Positions 8,912-17,544 of a stretch of DNA of 64,000 bases are shown here, in pieces. The notes beneath the pieces were generated by a model. That model ran no database searches. It was given only the letters and a program-made list of their open reading frames with translations, and had not been told where the DNA came from. Positions within the stretch are counted from its first letter, which is position 1; each line of letters begins with the position of its first letter. The stretch covers positions 372,001-436,000 of the forward strand of contig OY782877.1 in assembly GCA_963678445.1 (NCBI GenBank), read 5' to 3'. Source of the stretch: G963678445 sp963678445 (GTDB taxonomy: Bacteria; Hydrogenedentota; Hydrogenedentia; Hydrogenedentales; G963678445). Position numbers and translations under genes: made by a program.

Positions 8912-9733
8912 CTACAATTCTGCCAGCATTTTCCCTATCGTGTGTTCCGGGGCCAACTTCAGGATCTCCTGCCCCATTGCAACCGCTTCTGCATTCTCAC
9001 CCAATCGCTGCAAGGCCAGTCCTTTTTTCGCCAGGATATCTATATACGAAAAATGCTCTCCAAAGGAAACATAATACTGATCGCGCTGCGCCTTTTCTAT
9101 TGCCGCAGCATAGTTCTCCACCGCTTTGGCAAAATTTTGCTGTGCAAAGAATACCTCGCCACGCAGGAAATAGGCTTCGGGTTGTTCGGGACTAGTTTCA
9201 ATCGCCTTGCTCATCAACGCTTCCGCACGTTGCAAGTATTCTACGGATACCTGTAAGCGCCCTGCCAGATTGGCGGAACGGCCTAACAGGTAAAAGGCAG
9301 CAAAATTTGCCCCGCTTTGCGCTACTGCCGATAGCGCCAACTCAACAGCGGCGTCCCAATTGCTTTCGGCGTAGGCACACATGGCCAACCCCAGTTGGGC
9401 GCGCGCATGCATGGGCTTGCGTTGAAGCACCGCGTCAAAACAATCACGTGCACGATTAACTTCGTCCAGCTTTAAAAACGCATAGCCTAAATCTACCTGT
9501 GGCGGGATCAGTTTTGGCTTGGCCTGCGCTACTTGTTGAAAAAAAGCCACAGACTTTTTAATTTTCCCCATACGAAAATAGCAGCGTCCCAATTGGTGAT
9601 AGGCCGCCGACATGGAACTGTCCATACGAATTGCCTGCTCAAAGAAAGAAATGGCCTGCGTCAACTCCCCCTTCATACTGGCTGTCAAGCCTTCATCATA
9701 ATAGCTTTCCGCATTCTCTCCGCCAAACGCCAT
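8912..9733 (-). CDS. TPR-repeat protein
   Basis: A 273-residue protein made almost wholly of about six to seven tetratricopeptide repeats (for example ISFFEQAIRMDSSMSAAYHQ, CFDAVLQRKPMHARAQLGLA, AIETSPEQPEAYFLRGEVFF). There is no signal peptide, so it is likely a cytoplasmic scaffold. It lies 26 bases downstream of aroB on the same strand and has AGGAAG upstream of its ATG. A partner cannot be inferred from sequence. Confidence 0.82.
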   Translation of the reverse strand: MAFGGENAESYYDEGLTASMKGELTQAISFFEQAIRMDSSMSAAYHQLGRCYFRMGKIKKSVAFFQQVAQAKPKLIPPQVDLGYAFLKLDEVNRARDCFDAVLQRKPMHARAQLGLAMCAYAESNWDAAVELALSAVAQSGANFAAFYLLGRSANLAGRLQVSVEYLQRAEALMSKAIETSPEQPEAYFLRGEVFFAQQNFAKAVENYAAAIEKAQRDQYYVSFGEHFSYIDILAKKGLALQRLGENAEAVAMGQEILKLAPEHTIGKMLAEL

Positions 9734-9759
9734 AATACCTGCTTCCTCCCGGTTAAAAC

Positions 9760-10851
9760 TTATTCACACGCTATTGCTGCAAATGCGGCAGCGGCTTTCG
9801 CATGCGTTATATCCTTGCGCTGCACCACCCGCCCCATTTGCTCCGCCAGGATGAAGTTTAACACACCCGCGCGGGCTTTTTTATCTTTTTGCATCGCCTT
9901 CACCGCCTCCTCGACTGGTAGTTCAGACCAGGACACGGGTAATTGATAGGCGGCGCAGCATGCCCTTTGTCGCGCTACGAAATCCGCATCCACCATGTCC
10001 AGCGCATGTGCCAATTCTCCAGCAGCACACATCCCCAATGCCACTGCTTCGCCATGTAAAAACCGGCTGTACTGACTCACCGCTTCAATCGCATGCCCAA
10101 AGGTATGGCCATAATTCAGAATAGCACGTAGCCCCTGTTCCTTTTCATCCTGCGCCACTACCGACGCCTTGATTTCACACGAACGCAATACAGGGGTCAC
10201 CAAGGCATCTAAATCCTTATTCAGAATCGCATCCACATGCGATTCCAGATAGGAAAACAACGCTGCATCGGCAATCACCCCATGCTTAATCACCTCTGCC
10301 ATACCCGCGTACAGTTCCCGATCGGGAAGGGTCCGCAGTAATGTCATGTCTATTACCACACCGCGTGGTTGGTGAAAAGCGCCTATCGTGTTTTTACCTA
10401 GTGGATGATTTACGCCCGTCTTCCCCCCCACACTCGAATCTACCTGTGCAACAATAGTCGTGGGGATTTGTAAAAAGGGGATACCACGCATAAACACCGA
10501 GGCTGCAAAGCCCGTCATATCGCCTACCACCCCACCGCCCAGGGCAATCAATATACTTGCACGATCCAGGCCCCCTTCCAAAAAAGCGCCGCACATCTTT
10601 TCAATTTCTGACAAGCGTTTATTGGGTTCTCCCGCAGGGATCTCATAGGTAACACACCGTAGACCCGATGCTTCGATGCACTTCATCACCCGCTCGGCAT
10701 ATAACGGCCCTACATTCGAATCCGTCACCAGACCGACTACGCCGCGCACAGATTCACGCTGTAAAAGCGCTGTTACCTGCTCCAGAATGTTTTGTCCGAT
10801 ATAAATCGGATACGAGCGTTCCCCAAGTGAAACAGTCAACGTTTTCATCAT
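9760..10851 (-). CDS. aroB: 3-dehydroquinate synthase
   Basis: A 363-residue enzyme converting DAHP to 3-dehydroquinate in the shikimate pathway. The NAD-binding motif GGGVVGDMTGF, the phosphate/substrate signature QIPTTIVAQVDSSVGGKTGVN, the catalytic-lysine region MAEVIKHG and the zinc ligand motif NYGHTFGHAIE are all present. Length is normal for the family. The first of two adjacent ATG codons is used; GAGGAG lies about 12 bases upstream. It heads a minus-strand cluster with a TPR protein, a hypothetical and a phosphoesterase, and is separated from the upstream oxidoreductase by an intrinsic terminator. Confidence 0.96.
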   Translation of the reverse strand: MMKTLTVSLGERSYPIYIGQNILEQVTALLQRESVRGVVGLVTDSNVGPLYAERVMKCIEASGLRCVTYEIPAGEPNKRLSEIEKMCGAFLEGGLDRASILIALGGGVVGDMTGFAASVFMRGIPFLQIPTTIVAQVDSSVGGKTGVNHPLGKNTIGAFHQPRGVVIDMTLLRTLPDRELYAGMAEVIKHGVIADAALFSYLESHVDAILNKDLDALVTPVLRSCEIKASVVAQDEKEQGLRAILNYGHTFGHAIEAVSQYSRFLHGEAVALGMCAAGELAHALDMVDADFVARQRACCAAYQLPVSWSELPVEEAVKAMQKDKKARAGVLNFILAEQMGRVVQRKDITHAKAAAAFAAIACE

Positions 10852-10884
10852 ATGCAGCTCATACTCCTCGACCTAAGCACCTGT

Positions 10885-10929
10885 AAAAAACCGGGGAGCG
10901 TTCCCTGGAAAAGCGGGAACCCTCCCCAG
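10885..10929 (-). terminator. Rho-independent terminator after the Gfo/Idh gene
   Basis: On the minus strand CTGGGGAGGGTTCCC pairs with GGGAACGCTCCCCGG (one bulge/mismatch) and is followed by six T. It lies about 50 bases after the oxidoreductase stop codon and before aroB. Confidence 0.8.
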
Positions 10930-10981
10930 TACAACGTTCACGTTTGCTCTAACGATTTTACGAAAAAACGTCACGCTGACA

Positions 10982-12016
10982 CTAGTGTTGCAATTTAACC
11001 GTGCGCCCGCTATTAGCGGATTTTTCCGCGGCCAGAATTACTTCGAGTGATTTTTTACCTTCTTCACCTGAACAATACGGTGTTTCCTCGCCGAGTACAG
11101 CACGACAAAATGCGCCGCCGACGTCCAATCCCCAACCGGCATCTGCATTGGTTGGTGCAGGTGGAATTTCAAAGTTTATCGTACATTCCGGATTCACCAG
11201 GTTAGCGACCAGCGGACGATCTTCCTGCAAGCTCACCTGAAGGGTGCCTTTTTCACAATGTAGAATTGTATAGTTGGCTTCCATTCCCTTCACCGTCCAC
11301 GAGGCCGCCAGCGTACCGACGGTGCCATCCGCGAATTTAAGCGCTGCAACAAAGTTGTCCTCAACATCGGTCTTTTCTTTTTCAAGGCATTCATAGAAAC
11401 CCGTTACAGAGGCTACCTCCTTACCGGTCAGGTAGCGAATGAGGTCTGCCTTGTGCACACCTAAATCAGCCATAGCACCAAAACGCGCTTCTTTTTTGTT
11501 GAAGAACCATTTTCCGGTTGGACTCCAGTTTTCCGGTCCCGAATGACCAAACATCGCCGTCACATGAAGAATCTTGCCCAAAATACCACTGTCAATTACT
11601 TCTTTGGCCTTCCGGTGCACCGGGAAACGGCGTTGGCTCTGGTTGACCATCAGCAATACGCCTGCCTTATTCGCCGCATCAATCATTTTCTGCGCTTCCG
11701 CGGCGCTGGTTGCCATCGGCTTTTCTACCAACACATGGCAGCCTGCCTTGGCAGCGGCAATACTCACGGGACCATGAAAACGATTGGGAAGACATACCAG
11801 TACGGCATCCATTCCACCTACTTTCAACATTTTCTTATAGTCGGCATATACCTGTGCCTCGGGGGCATACTTTTCACAAAGCATCTTGGCCCGTTTTTGA
11901 TCCATGTCGCAAAACGCGACCAACTCCGCCTCTTGTGCTGCTGCAAAATCCGGCACATGCAAGTGTTCCGCAATCGCACCACAACCAATCACCCCAACCC
12001 GTACTTTCTTAGACAT
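10982..12016 (-). CDS. Gfo/Idh/MocA-family NAD(P)-dependent oxidoreductase
   Basis: A 344-residue sugar-type dehydrogenase. The N-terminal Rossmann fold shows VGVIGCGAIAEHLHV, followed by FCDMDQKRA and the family lysine in VLVEKPMA; the C-terminal alpha/beta domain carries MADLGVHKADLIRYL, with a catalytic-type histidine. Members oxidise or reduce sugars, inositols or related cyclic polyols; the exact substrate cannot be read. The start is the ATG at 12016 with GAGAGG seven bases upstream; the 43-residue extension of the open frame lacks family similarity. Downstream of the sulfatase-like gene on the same strand, with a terminator behind it. Confidence 0.9.
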   Translation of the reverse strand: MSKKVRVGVIGCGAIAEHLHVPDFAAAQEAELVAFCDMDQKRAKMLCEKYAPEAQVYADYKKMLKVGGMDAVLVCLPNRFHGPVSIAAAKAGCHVLVEKPMATSAAEAQKMIDAANKAGVLLMVNQSQRRFPVHRKAKEVIDSGILGKILHVTAMFGHSGPENWSPTGKWFFNKKEARFGAMADLGVHKADLIRYLTGKEVASVTGFYECLEKEKTDVEDNFVAALKFADGTVGTLAASWTVKGMEANYTILHCEKGTLQVSLQEDRPLVANLVNPECTINFEIPPAPTNADAGWGLDVGGAFCRAVLGEETPYCSGEEGKKSLEVILAAEKSANSGRTVKLQH

Positions 12017-12151
12017 ACTCCATCCTCTCTTCAATAAATCATTGCAGTAAAAACTATGCGAGCCCAAGCCAATGTTTTTTGCGCTGTCCATATTCCGGCA
12101 AAAAGGGCGTCTGTGTATTCTAACGCGCCTTTTGACACGACGCAAACCGTT

Positions 12152-14218
12152 CTACAAGTATCCCATACCGCGCAACTGTTCCATCAGTTCATCTCCCACG
12201 GGAGCATCGGAAGAAGCCGGTACAAATTCAGAAGAAAAGGAAGCTCGCCACTCATCCAGCAGTGCATGTAACCGTTCCAGTACTGCAGGTTGCACGGAAG
12301 CTACGTCTTGCTCTTCCCCGGAATCTGTTGAAAGGTCAAACAATTGCTCTCCTCCTTCCCCCAGACTTCGTACTAACTTATTTTTTTCCACACGCACCAT
12401 ACATTGCGGATAGGGCCAGGCCTTATTACTGGTACCCTGCGCAAAAATCGGTTCTCGCCACATAGATGCCTCCCCTCGCAAAACCGACGCATAACTGCGT
12501 CCCTTCCACGATTGTGCAGGAGGCTGCTCCAGAAGTGCTGCAAAGGTCGGCATCAGATGCAACGCCGATACCGGCTCTTCAATACGCTGAACTCGTACAT
12601 CGGGTCCGGAAAAAATCAACGGCACACGAACCAACGGTTCATAGACCGACTGTCCATGCCCCCACTTTCCATGCTCCCAGAAGGCCTCCCCATGATCCGA
12701 GGTGAAGCAGATGTAGGTTTTCTCTTTCAAACCTAGCGAATTCAGTTGGGCTAAGACCTTGCCCACATGTTCATCAATATAGCGAAGCTCGCCTTCATAT
12801 AAAGACCGCACATAATCTTGGTCCGCCTCTGCTATCTCAAAATCGGGACCCAAGAGCGGCACGCCCCAATGCTCTCCACCTGCGTAGGGATAGAACAACG
12901 GCCAGGGACCTGATGCCCGCCGGTAACGCATCGGTGGATCGTAGGGCGCATGCGGATCGATGTAATGCACCCACAAAAAAAACGGTTTGTTACGGTTCCT
13001 CGACAGAAACGCCTTCGTATAATGCGTTATATCCTTCGTCGTATCATGCGCACGCAATCCGTCCAAAGCCGGGAACCACGCCTGAAAGGCAGCCTGTAAA
13101 AAGGGGGCGTGATTTAACACCCCCTCCTGCATCAACAAAATCGGATGCGAGCGTGCCTGCACCGAAAAGCCGTCCATAATCCCCGGCATCGACCATAATA
13201 ATGCATTTGCTGTCATTGCCCCCGTAGCATAGCCTTGCGCCTGCAAACGCATCGCCAAGGCCTCCCCCGTGGCAGGAACCCCGTACTGCCACAACTGATC
13301 CAGCCAGCCTTCCCCTGCCGTATTGGAAGAAAGGCCCGGCGGATAATCCGAGGAAAACAGAGCCGACATCGACGGCATCGTCCAAGGCGCCAACGAATAG
13401 GATTGCTCAAACAAGGTTCCCTCTTTCGCCAGCGCTTCCAGAAAGGGCATGTCAACAGCGCCACCATACGGACGCAAGAAATCGGAACGCATCGAGTCAG
13501 ATACGATAAAGACCAGATTCGGGCGTGCGTCACCTTCCGCACGCATCGGTGTAAAAAGGAGTAACCATGCTCCGCCTAATGGCAGTAATATCGACACAGC
13601 TGTGTGTACAATGCGCAGTCCCCAGCCCATTCCTCCACCCACTCCCCATGCCCCTACCCCCGTCATACACACCACCGCCACCCAAATGATCGGAAGGATA
13701 GTTACAGCATCCGCACGTTGCTCATGGAACAAAAACAATTCGCCACTGGCCCATACTGCAGTCAACCCCGCCGCCCCCGCTACCGAACACACACCCAAAA
13801 AGTGCGCGGCACTAAAACCACGAAATCGAACCAGGAGGACATAACCCGACACATAAACGAACAAGCCGCCCACTACAATTCCATCTTCCAATGTAGGGCT
13901 AAACTCGCGGTACTGGCTCAACAACATCCAGACCAGTCCCCCGGAAAATCCCCCAGCAACTACCGATGCCGTCTGCGAGGAAAGCCAGCGCCGTGATACA
14001 GCACCTACCCCCATTGACAGCAGAAAAACAAGTACGAAGAAACAGCAAAAATACAGCACACCCGCCAACAGCAGCCCCAGCCCATCAACCGCATGCGAAC
14101 CGCCCCACTGCGAGGCCCGATAGGTCTTCATCAACTCCAGAAGAAGGAAAAAAAGGGTCAGAAGCAACGCTTGGCGCCCCCCCCCTTTACCCGCATACTG
14201 TCCATCCCAATCACGCAC
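12152..14218 (-). CDS. Membrane sulfatase-like hydrolase/transferase without formylglycine motif
   Basis: A 688-residue protein. The first ~220 residues contain about six hydrophobic segments; the rest is an alkaline-phosphatase-superfamily domain: RPNLVFIVSDSMRSDFLRPYGG (metal-binding Asp), SLAPWTMPSMSALF, VHYIDPHAPYDPP, FTSDHGEAFWEHG and KWGHGQ. The nucleophile segment reads APWTMPS rather than the C/S-x-P-x-R of true sulfatases, so activation to formylglycine is not expected. The order of domains recalls lipoteichoic acid synthase or phosphoethanolamine transferases with a Thr nucleophile, and a periplasmic active site. GTG start with GGAGGAG five bases upstream. Substrate unknown. Confidence 0.82.
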   Translation of the reverse strand: MRDWDGQYAGKGGGRQALLLTLFFLLLELMKTYRASQWGGSHAVDGLGLLLAGVLYFCCFFVLVFLLSMGVGAVSRRWLSSQTASVVAGGFSGGLVWMLLSQYREFSPTLEDGIVVGGLFVYVSGYVLLVRFRGFSAAHFLGVCSVAGAAGLTAVWASGELFLFHEQRADAVTILPIIWVAVVCMTGVGAWGVGGGMGWGLRIVHTAVSILLPLGGAWLLLFTPMRAEGDARPNLVFIVSDSMRSDFLRPYGGAVDMPFLEALAKEGTLFEQSYSLAPWTMPSMSALFSSDYPPGLSSNTAGEGWLDQLWQYGVPATGEALAMRLQAQGYATGAMTANALLWSMPGIMDGFSVQARSHPILLMQEGVLNHAPFLQAAFQAWFPALDGLRAHDTTKDITHYTKAFLSRNRNKPFFLWVHYIDPHAPYDPPMRYRRASGPWPLFYPYAGGEHWGVPLLGPDFEIAEADQDYVRSLYEGELRYIDEHVGKVLAQLNSLGLKEKTYICFTSDHGEAFWEHGKWGHGQSVYEPLVRVPLIFSGPDVRVQRIEEPVSALHLMPTFAALLEQPPAQSWKGRSYASVLRGEASMWREPIFAQGTSNKAWPYPQCMVRVEKNKLVRSLGEGGEQLFDLSTDSGEEQDVASVQPAVLERLHALLDEWRASFSSEFVPASSDAPVGDELMEQLRGMGYL

Positions 14219-14676
14219 AAAAACTCCTCCATGCTATTTTTAACAGCATACCATGCAAGCCGATAAGGTCAATTCCAACTCTTATAAACTCCATCGTGAT
14301 ACTACCGTGCCTTCCATCCGCAAGGCAAACTTATTACTGCAAAACGAACGAACGCAGATTTCAGTGCCTAAAATCTGAAAAACTGCCATAAAAAATGAAG
14401 GTTTTGCTATGGTCAGGGACGGTGAGGACCATACCAATTTGCTTGTGGACGTTGCCCTTCTTTCGTTTCCTATGAACGCTTTTCGAAATAGACTCGCACC
14501 CTTGTTCACAAAAAGAGAACAAACCTTTGACGAAGCTGCGGTATCTATGTATTATGAGAATTAAGAAGTGCGACACTGGCTCGGAAAAACGGAAGCGAAC
14601 AACGCCCTTACTATGATACCACGCCTTCGCTTGCCGTATCAGCCGCTCACTTATCTACCAGAAGGAACTTTGCAAC
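14219..14676. other. Divergent intergenic region
   Basis: Between the minus-strand sulfatase-like gene and the plus-strand PilT-like gene. It holds one interspersed repeat copy (14361-14455) and otherwise only short unsupported open frames. Promoters for both flanking genes must lie here, but no strong -35/-10 pair stood out. Confidence 0.55.
14361..14455 (-). repeat. Interspersed hairpin repeat, copy 5
   Basis: Minus-strand copy with ATGGTCCTCACCGTCCC, CCTGACCATAGCAAAA, TTTTTATGGCAGTTTTTCAG and TTTTAGGCACTGA. The outer GTGGTC hairpin is eroded (GGGCAACGTCCACAAGC). Confidence 0.75.
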
Positions 14677-16203
14677 ATGGCGGAATTTGTACTCGGCACA
14701 GGTCAGCAAAAAAGCATCCAGAAAATTGTCCGTATGGTCGAACAGCAACTCAGACGAATTGAGGGCGTTCCCAATCGCATTCATATCTGGACCGATGACA
14801 TTGAAATCCTTGCAGCGCGTCACGCGGAAGCCGATGCCTTCACCTCCTACCGGATCATCCTGCCCAGCCAGAATGTAGAACATACTACCCTGAAAAAAAG
14901 CATCCAAACCCACCAAAAAACCTGCGCATTGCAAGAAGAAGGGCAAACCGTCACGCTGACCTGCTCGCTGGCTGAGCTCACTGACAGCGATGCACGCGCT
15001 GCTATACTCGAAGAAATCTCGCAATCGCTCACACTTCCCGAAGTCTGGCGCGTCAAAGGCAGCGAATATCGTACCGACCGCATCAGTATCGAACTCCTCT
15101 TTCAAGCCATGGTTCAATACCGTGCCAGCGATATCCACCTCTCCCCCGGTGTGCCCCCCGTATTCCGTATTGACAATGAAACCCGTCGTTCCGAAATCCT
15201 GGCCCCGCTCTCCGCTGTACAGATAAGCCAAATAATAGAGGAAATTGCACCGCACGAATTCTGGGAGGAATTCCAGCAATACAAACAGACCAGTTTTAAC
15301 TTCCACCAGATCGGCATCGGCTACGCCCGTGTCTCCGCCTTTATAAAATCCGGCGCGCCTCACTGCACCCTCCGCTTCCTGCCCGAAAATATCCCCTCAT
15401 TCGACGACCTCAACGTCCCGCCAGAAACCATGCAACAACTCGCAAATCTTCACCGGGGACTCCTCCTCGTCACCGGGATGACCGGTAGCGGAAAAACAAC
15501 GACTGTTGCCGCCCTGCTCGATTGGATCAACAGCCACAAATCCATGCACATCCTCACTATTGAAAACCCCATCGAGTATGTACACGTTAACAAAAAATCC
15601 GTCCTCTCCCAACGCAGCCTCGGTAGTGATGTCGACTCCTTCAACGAAGCTATTACCGGTGCCCTACGCCACGATCCCGACGTCATCCTCATCGGCGAAA
15701 TGCGCGACCCCGACACCATCCGCGCCGCCATCAATGCCGCCGCCACCGGCCACCTCGTCGTTAGCACCCTGCACGCCAATACCGCAAGCGAAGTAGTCAA
15801 CCGTATCGTAAGCTTCTTTGATCCCATCGAACGCGACCTGGTTCGCCTTCAGCTACGCGACTGCCTCAAATGTGTTATCTGCCAGCGCCTCGTCCCCCGA
15901 ATCGGTGGCGGACGCCTACCCGCACTCGAAATGATGTTTAATGACATGAAGGCCATCTCAGACGGTATAATCATCGGAAACTCTGACCTCATTCGCATGG
16001 GCATGCAACAAACCGTCTCTCATTCCTTCGTCTTCGAACGTTACCTCTACAACCTCTACAAACAGAAAAAAATCGATCTTGAACATGCCCGCGACTACTG
16101 TACCGACCAAAGCATGTTTGACCAGCTCCAAATGGGCACCTATTCCATACCTCGCCTCGACAGTATCAAAGGACAGGGCGAGCATGCCATGTTTAAAGCA
16201 TAA
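14677..16203 (+). CDS. PilT-like secretion/retraction ATPase with extra N-terminal domain
   Basis: A 508-residue GspE/PilT-superfamily ATPase. From about residue 145 it follows PilT: ASDIHLSPGVPPVFRI, Walker A GMTGSGKTTT, the Asp box IENPIEYVH, Walker B VILIGEMRDPDT and the His box GHLVVSTLHANTA. The first ~140 residues are not part of canonical PilT (about 350 residues) and I do not recognise them. PilT-type motors power pilus retraction in the cytoplasm at the inner membrane. The start ATG follows AGAAGGAAC. It is monocistronic on the plus strand, about 6.6 kb from the other pilus genes, so it may serve as a second retraction motor (PilU- or PilT2-like). Confidence 0.85.
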   Translation: MAEFVLGTGQQKSIQKIVRMVEQQLRRIEGVPNRIHIWTDDIEILAARHAEADAFTSYRIILPSQNVEHTTLKKSIQTHQKTCALQEEGQTVTLTCSLAELTDSDARAAILEEISQSLTLPEVWRVKGSEYRTDRISIELLFQAMVQYRASDIHLSPGVPPVFRIDNETRRSEILAPLSAVQISQIIEEIAPHEFWEEFQQYKQTSFNFHQIGIGYARVSAFIKSGAPHCTLRFLPENIPSFDDLNVPPETMQQLANLHRGLLLVTGMTGSGKTTTVAALLDWINSHKSMHILTIENPIEYVHVNKKSVLSQRSLGSDVDSFNEAITGALRHDPDVILIGEMRDPDTIRAAINAAATGHLVVSTLHANTASEVVNRIVSFFDPIERDLVRLQLRDCLKCVICQRLVPRIGGGRLPALEMMFNDMKAISDGIIIGNSDLIRMGMQQTVSHSFVFERYLYNLYKQKKIDLEHARDYCTDQSMFDQLQMGTYSIPRLDSIKGQGEHAMFKA

Positions 16204-16530
16204 ATCAGCCCTTTAACCTCTGTCCTTCAAGTTATCCAAAATGACTCTTTTACTTGGTGTCGGTCTCAAAGATTCGATAACCAGGTAATGTTCCGTCTCT
16301 CTTTACAGACTAACGGGACTCGTTCACCTCAGATTTAGTAGGGAGACTAAGGATAGCGTAGTGCATTGATTTTGGTGGGGTGCCGAGGGGAGTCGCCCCT
16401 ATGAAAGGCATCAAAAAAAAAGAGCGCCATAACGGGACGTTACGACGCACTCAAAGGAGGTAAGATCCTGAACTACGGTTACAGTATACGATGGTGGGAT
16501 ATTCCATCAACTGTTTCCCTTCAGGAATTA

Positions 16531-16618
16531 AACTGTGACGTCCGTGTCTTTGTCTCGCCTCGACCTCCGTGTCTCAGCGCTTACATTATATTTATCGGTT
16601 AATCCCGCAAAAACTTTA
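16531..16618 (+). repeat. Duplicated ~85-bp segment, copy 1
   Basis: Shares GACGTCCGTGTC, CCTCGACCTCCGTGTCT, TTACATTAT, TTATCGG and AAACTTTAG in order with 17116-17203, differing by small indels. CTCCGTGTC-type tracts resemble the spurious accacggagg-like intergenic repeats seen in several PVC and related genomes; that comparison is from memory. Confidence 0.65.
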
Positions 16619-16733
16619 GTGACTTACATCTGAAAAGCTGTCATAAAAACGAAAATTTCTACGGTGGTCAGGGACGGTGAGGAGTTTATTTCCTCGGTGT
16701 GTTACTAGTCACCTTGCGATTGCTGGACCGCTT
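16617..16733 (-). repeat. Interspersed hairpin repeat, copy 6
   Basis: Minus-strand copy: AAGCGGTCCAGCAATCGCAAG at one end, then an aberrant middle, CCGTCCCTGACCACCGTAG, and TTTTTATGACAGCTTTTCAG at the other end with GTCACTAA. It abuts the first 85-bp segment. Confidence 0.75.
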
Positions 16734-17115
16734 TTCTGCTCAAATCCGAAGGTTAACGATGCGCAACACGACAAAGGATATAGCGCTTACATAAAGTCAA
16801 TACGCAGCCTTAGAAACGGGAACTACTATGAAAAGGAAACGTTGGCTACCGAGAAGGACTGGTAAAGATTTTTCTGGGTGGTGTGCTAGGGGGATTCCCA
16901 AAAAGACAGGGCCTAAGAATAGGAAAACTTTGGATAGATGGCATTTACGCTTCATAAAGCAGATCAAATATACAAATACAAAAATAACACAAAAGAAAAA
17001 CGCCACAACAACAATGGTCATGGCGCCTCTCATGGATAGAAAGACCTTGGGACGAATCGCCGGTCGCGTGGTGTGGGATAGGACACCCCGACGTTTCTTT
17101 AGTCTCTCTCAACTG

Positions 17116-17203
17116 TCTGACATCCGTGTCATCTTCGCTAGCCTCGACCTCCGTGTCTTGGCTTATACATTATCTATCGGCAGAAAGCGCAAAGACTTTA
17201 GCC
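17116..17203 (+). repeat. Duplicated ~85-bp segment, copy 2
   Basis: Second copy of the segment at 16531-16618, with GACATCCGTGTC, GCCTCGACCTCCGTGTCT, ATACATTATCTATCGG and AAGACTTTAG. Between the shared blocks the spacing differs by two bases in each direction, so the two copies do not keep one reading frame. Confidence 0.65.
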
Positions 17204-17481
17204 CAGGGTGGGATAACATCTCCTTGTGTTTGCTCTCAAATAGGCCCATATATCCTGTATACTTACACTCTTTGATAGCAGTAAATAGTTAATCCCGTAT
17301 TCCTTAATAAAAACACAATAATATCTATTAAAATAAGTAAATATATACATTCAAATCATTCACTAGGGGAGCAATCTTACTTTTCCTCTCCTTGTGGAAC
17401 TATCTGAAAAACTGAATTTGTGCTGCAACCTGAAAGAGGCAAAAGCACTCAGATTGGGCAGTAGAAGCAAACATCTTTAAA

Positions 17482-17520
17482 AACAAAACGGCCTTCCACA
17501 TTGCGGAAGGCCGTTAAAAA
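17482..17520 (-). terminator. Rho-independent terminator of the EF-G-like gene
   Basis: AACGGCCTTCC / GGAAGGCCGTT forms an 11-bp stem with a 7-base loop. A-rich and T-rich runs flank both sides, so it can work in either direction; on the minus strand it follows the EF-G stop codon by about 25 bases. Confidence 0.9.
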
Positions 17521-17544
17521 AAATTTCCTTACGGAAGGGATTAT

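Larger units (their letters stand above)
16204..17544. other. Long gene-poor region with repeats
   Basis: About 1.3 kb without a convincing gene. It contains a duplicated ~85-bp segment (16531-16618 and 17116-17203), one interspersed repeat (16617-16733) joined directly to the first of these, a possible remnant of the same repeat near 17400-17426, and the EF-G terminator. Short open frames on both strands lack coding support. A strong AAAGGAGG at 16455-16462 is not followed by a canonical start codon. Confidence 0.6.

Noticed and set aside
16463..16600. CTG-started frame after a strong AAAGGAGG
   Set aside because: Unlike hflX there is no conserved protein to support it, and its second half is the frame-broken duplicated segment.
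16797..17033. Possible 78-residue membrane protein on the minus strand with a hydrophobic N-terminus
   Set aside because: Weak ribosome site, T-rich composition that makes hydrophobic peptides by chance, no operon context, and it lies in a repeat-bearing gene-poor region.
16828..17292. 154-residue plus-strand open frame
   Set aside because: Lys/Arg/Thr-rich low-complexity peptide; its C-terminal part is one copy of a duplicated segment whose other copy is out of frame.
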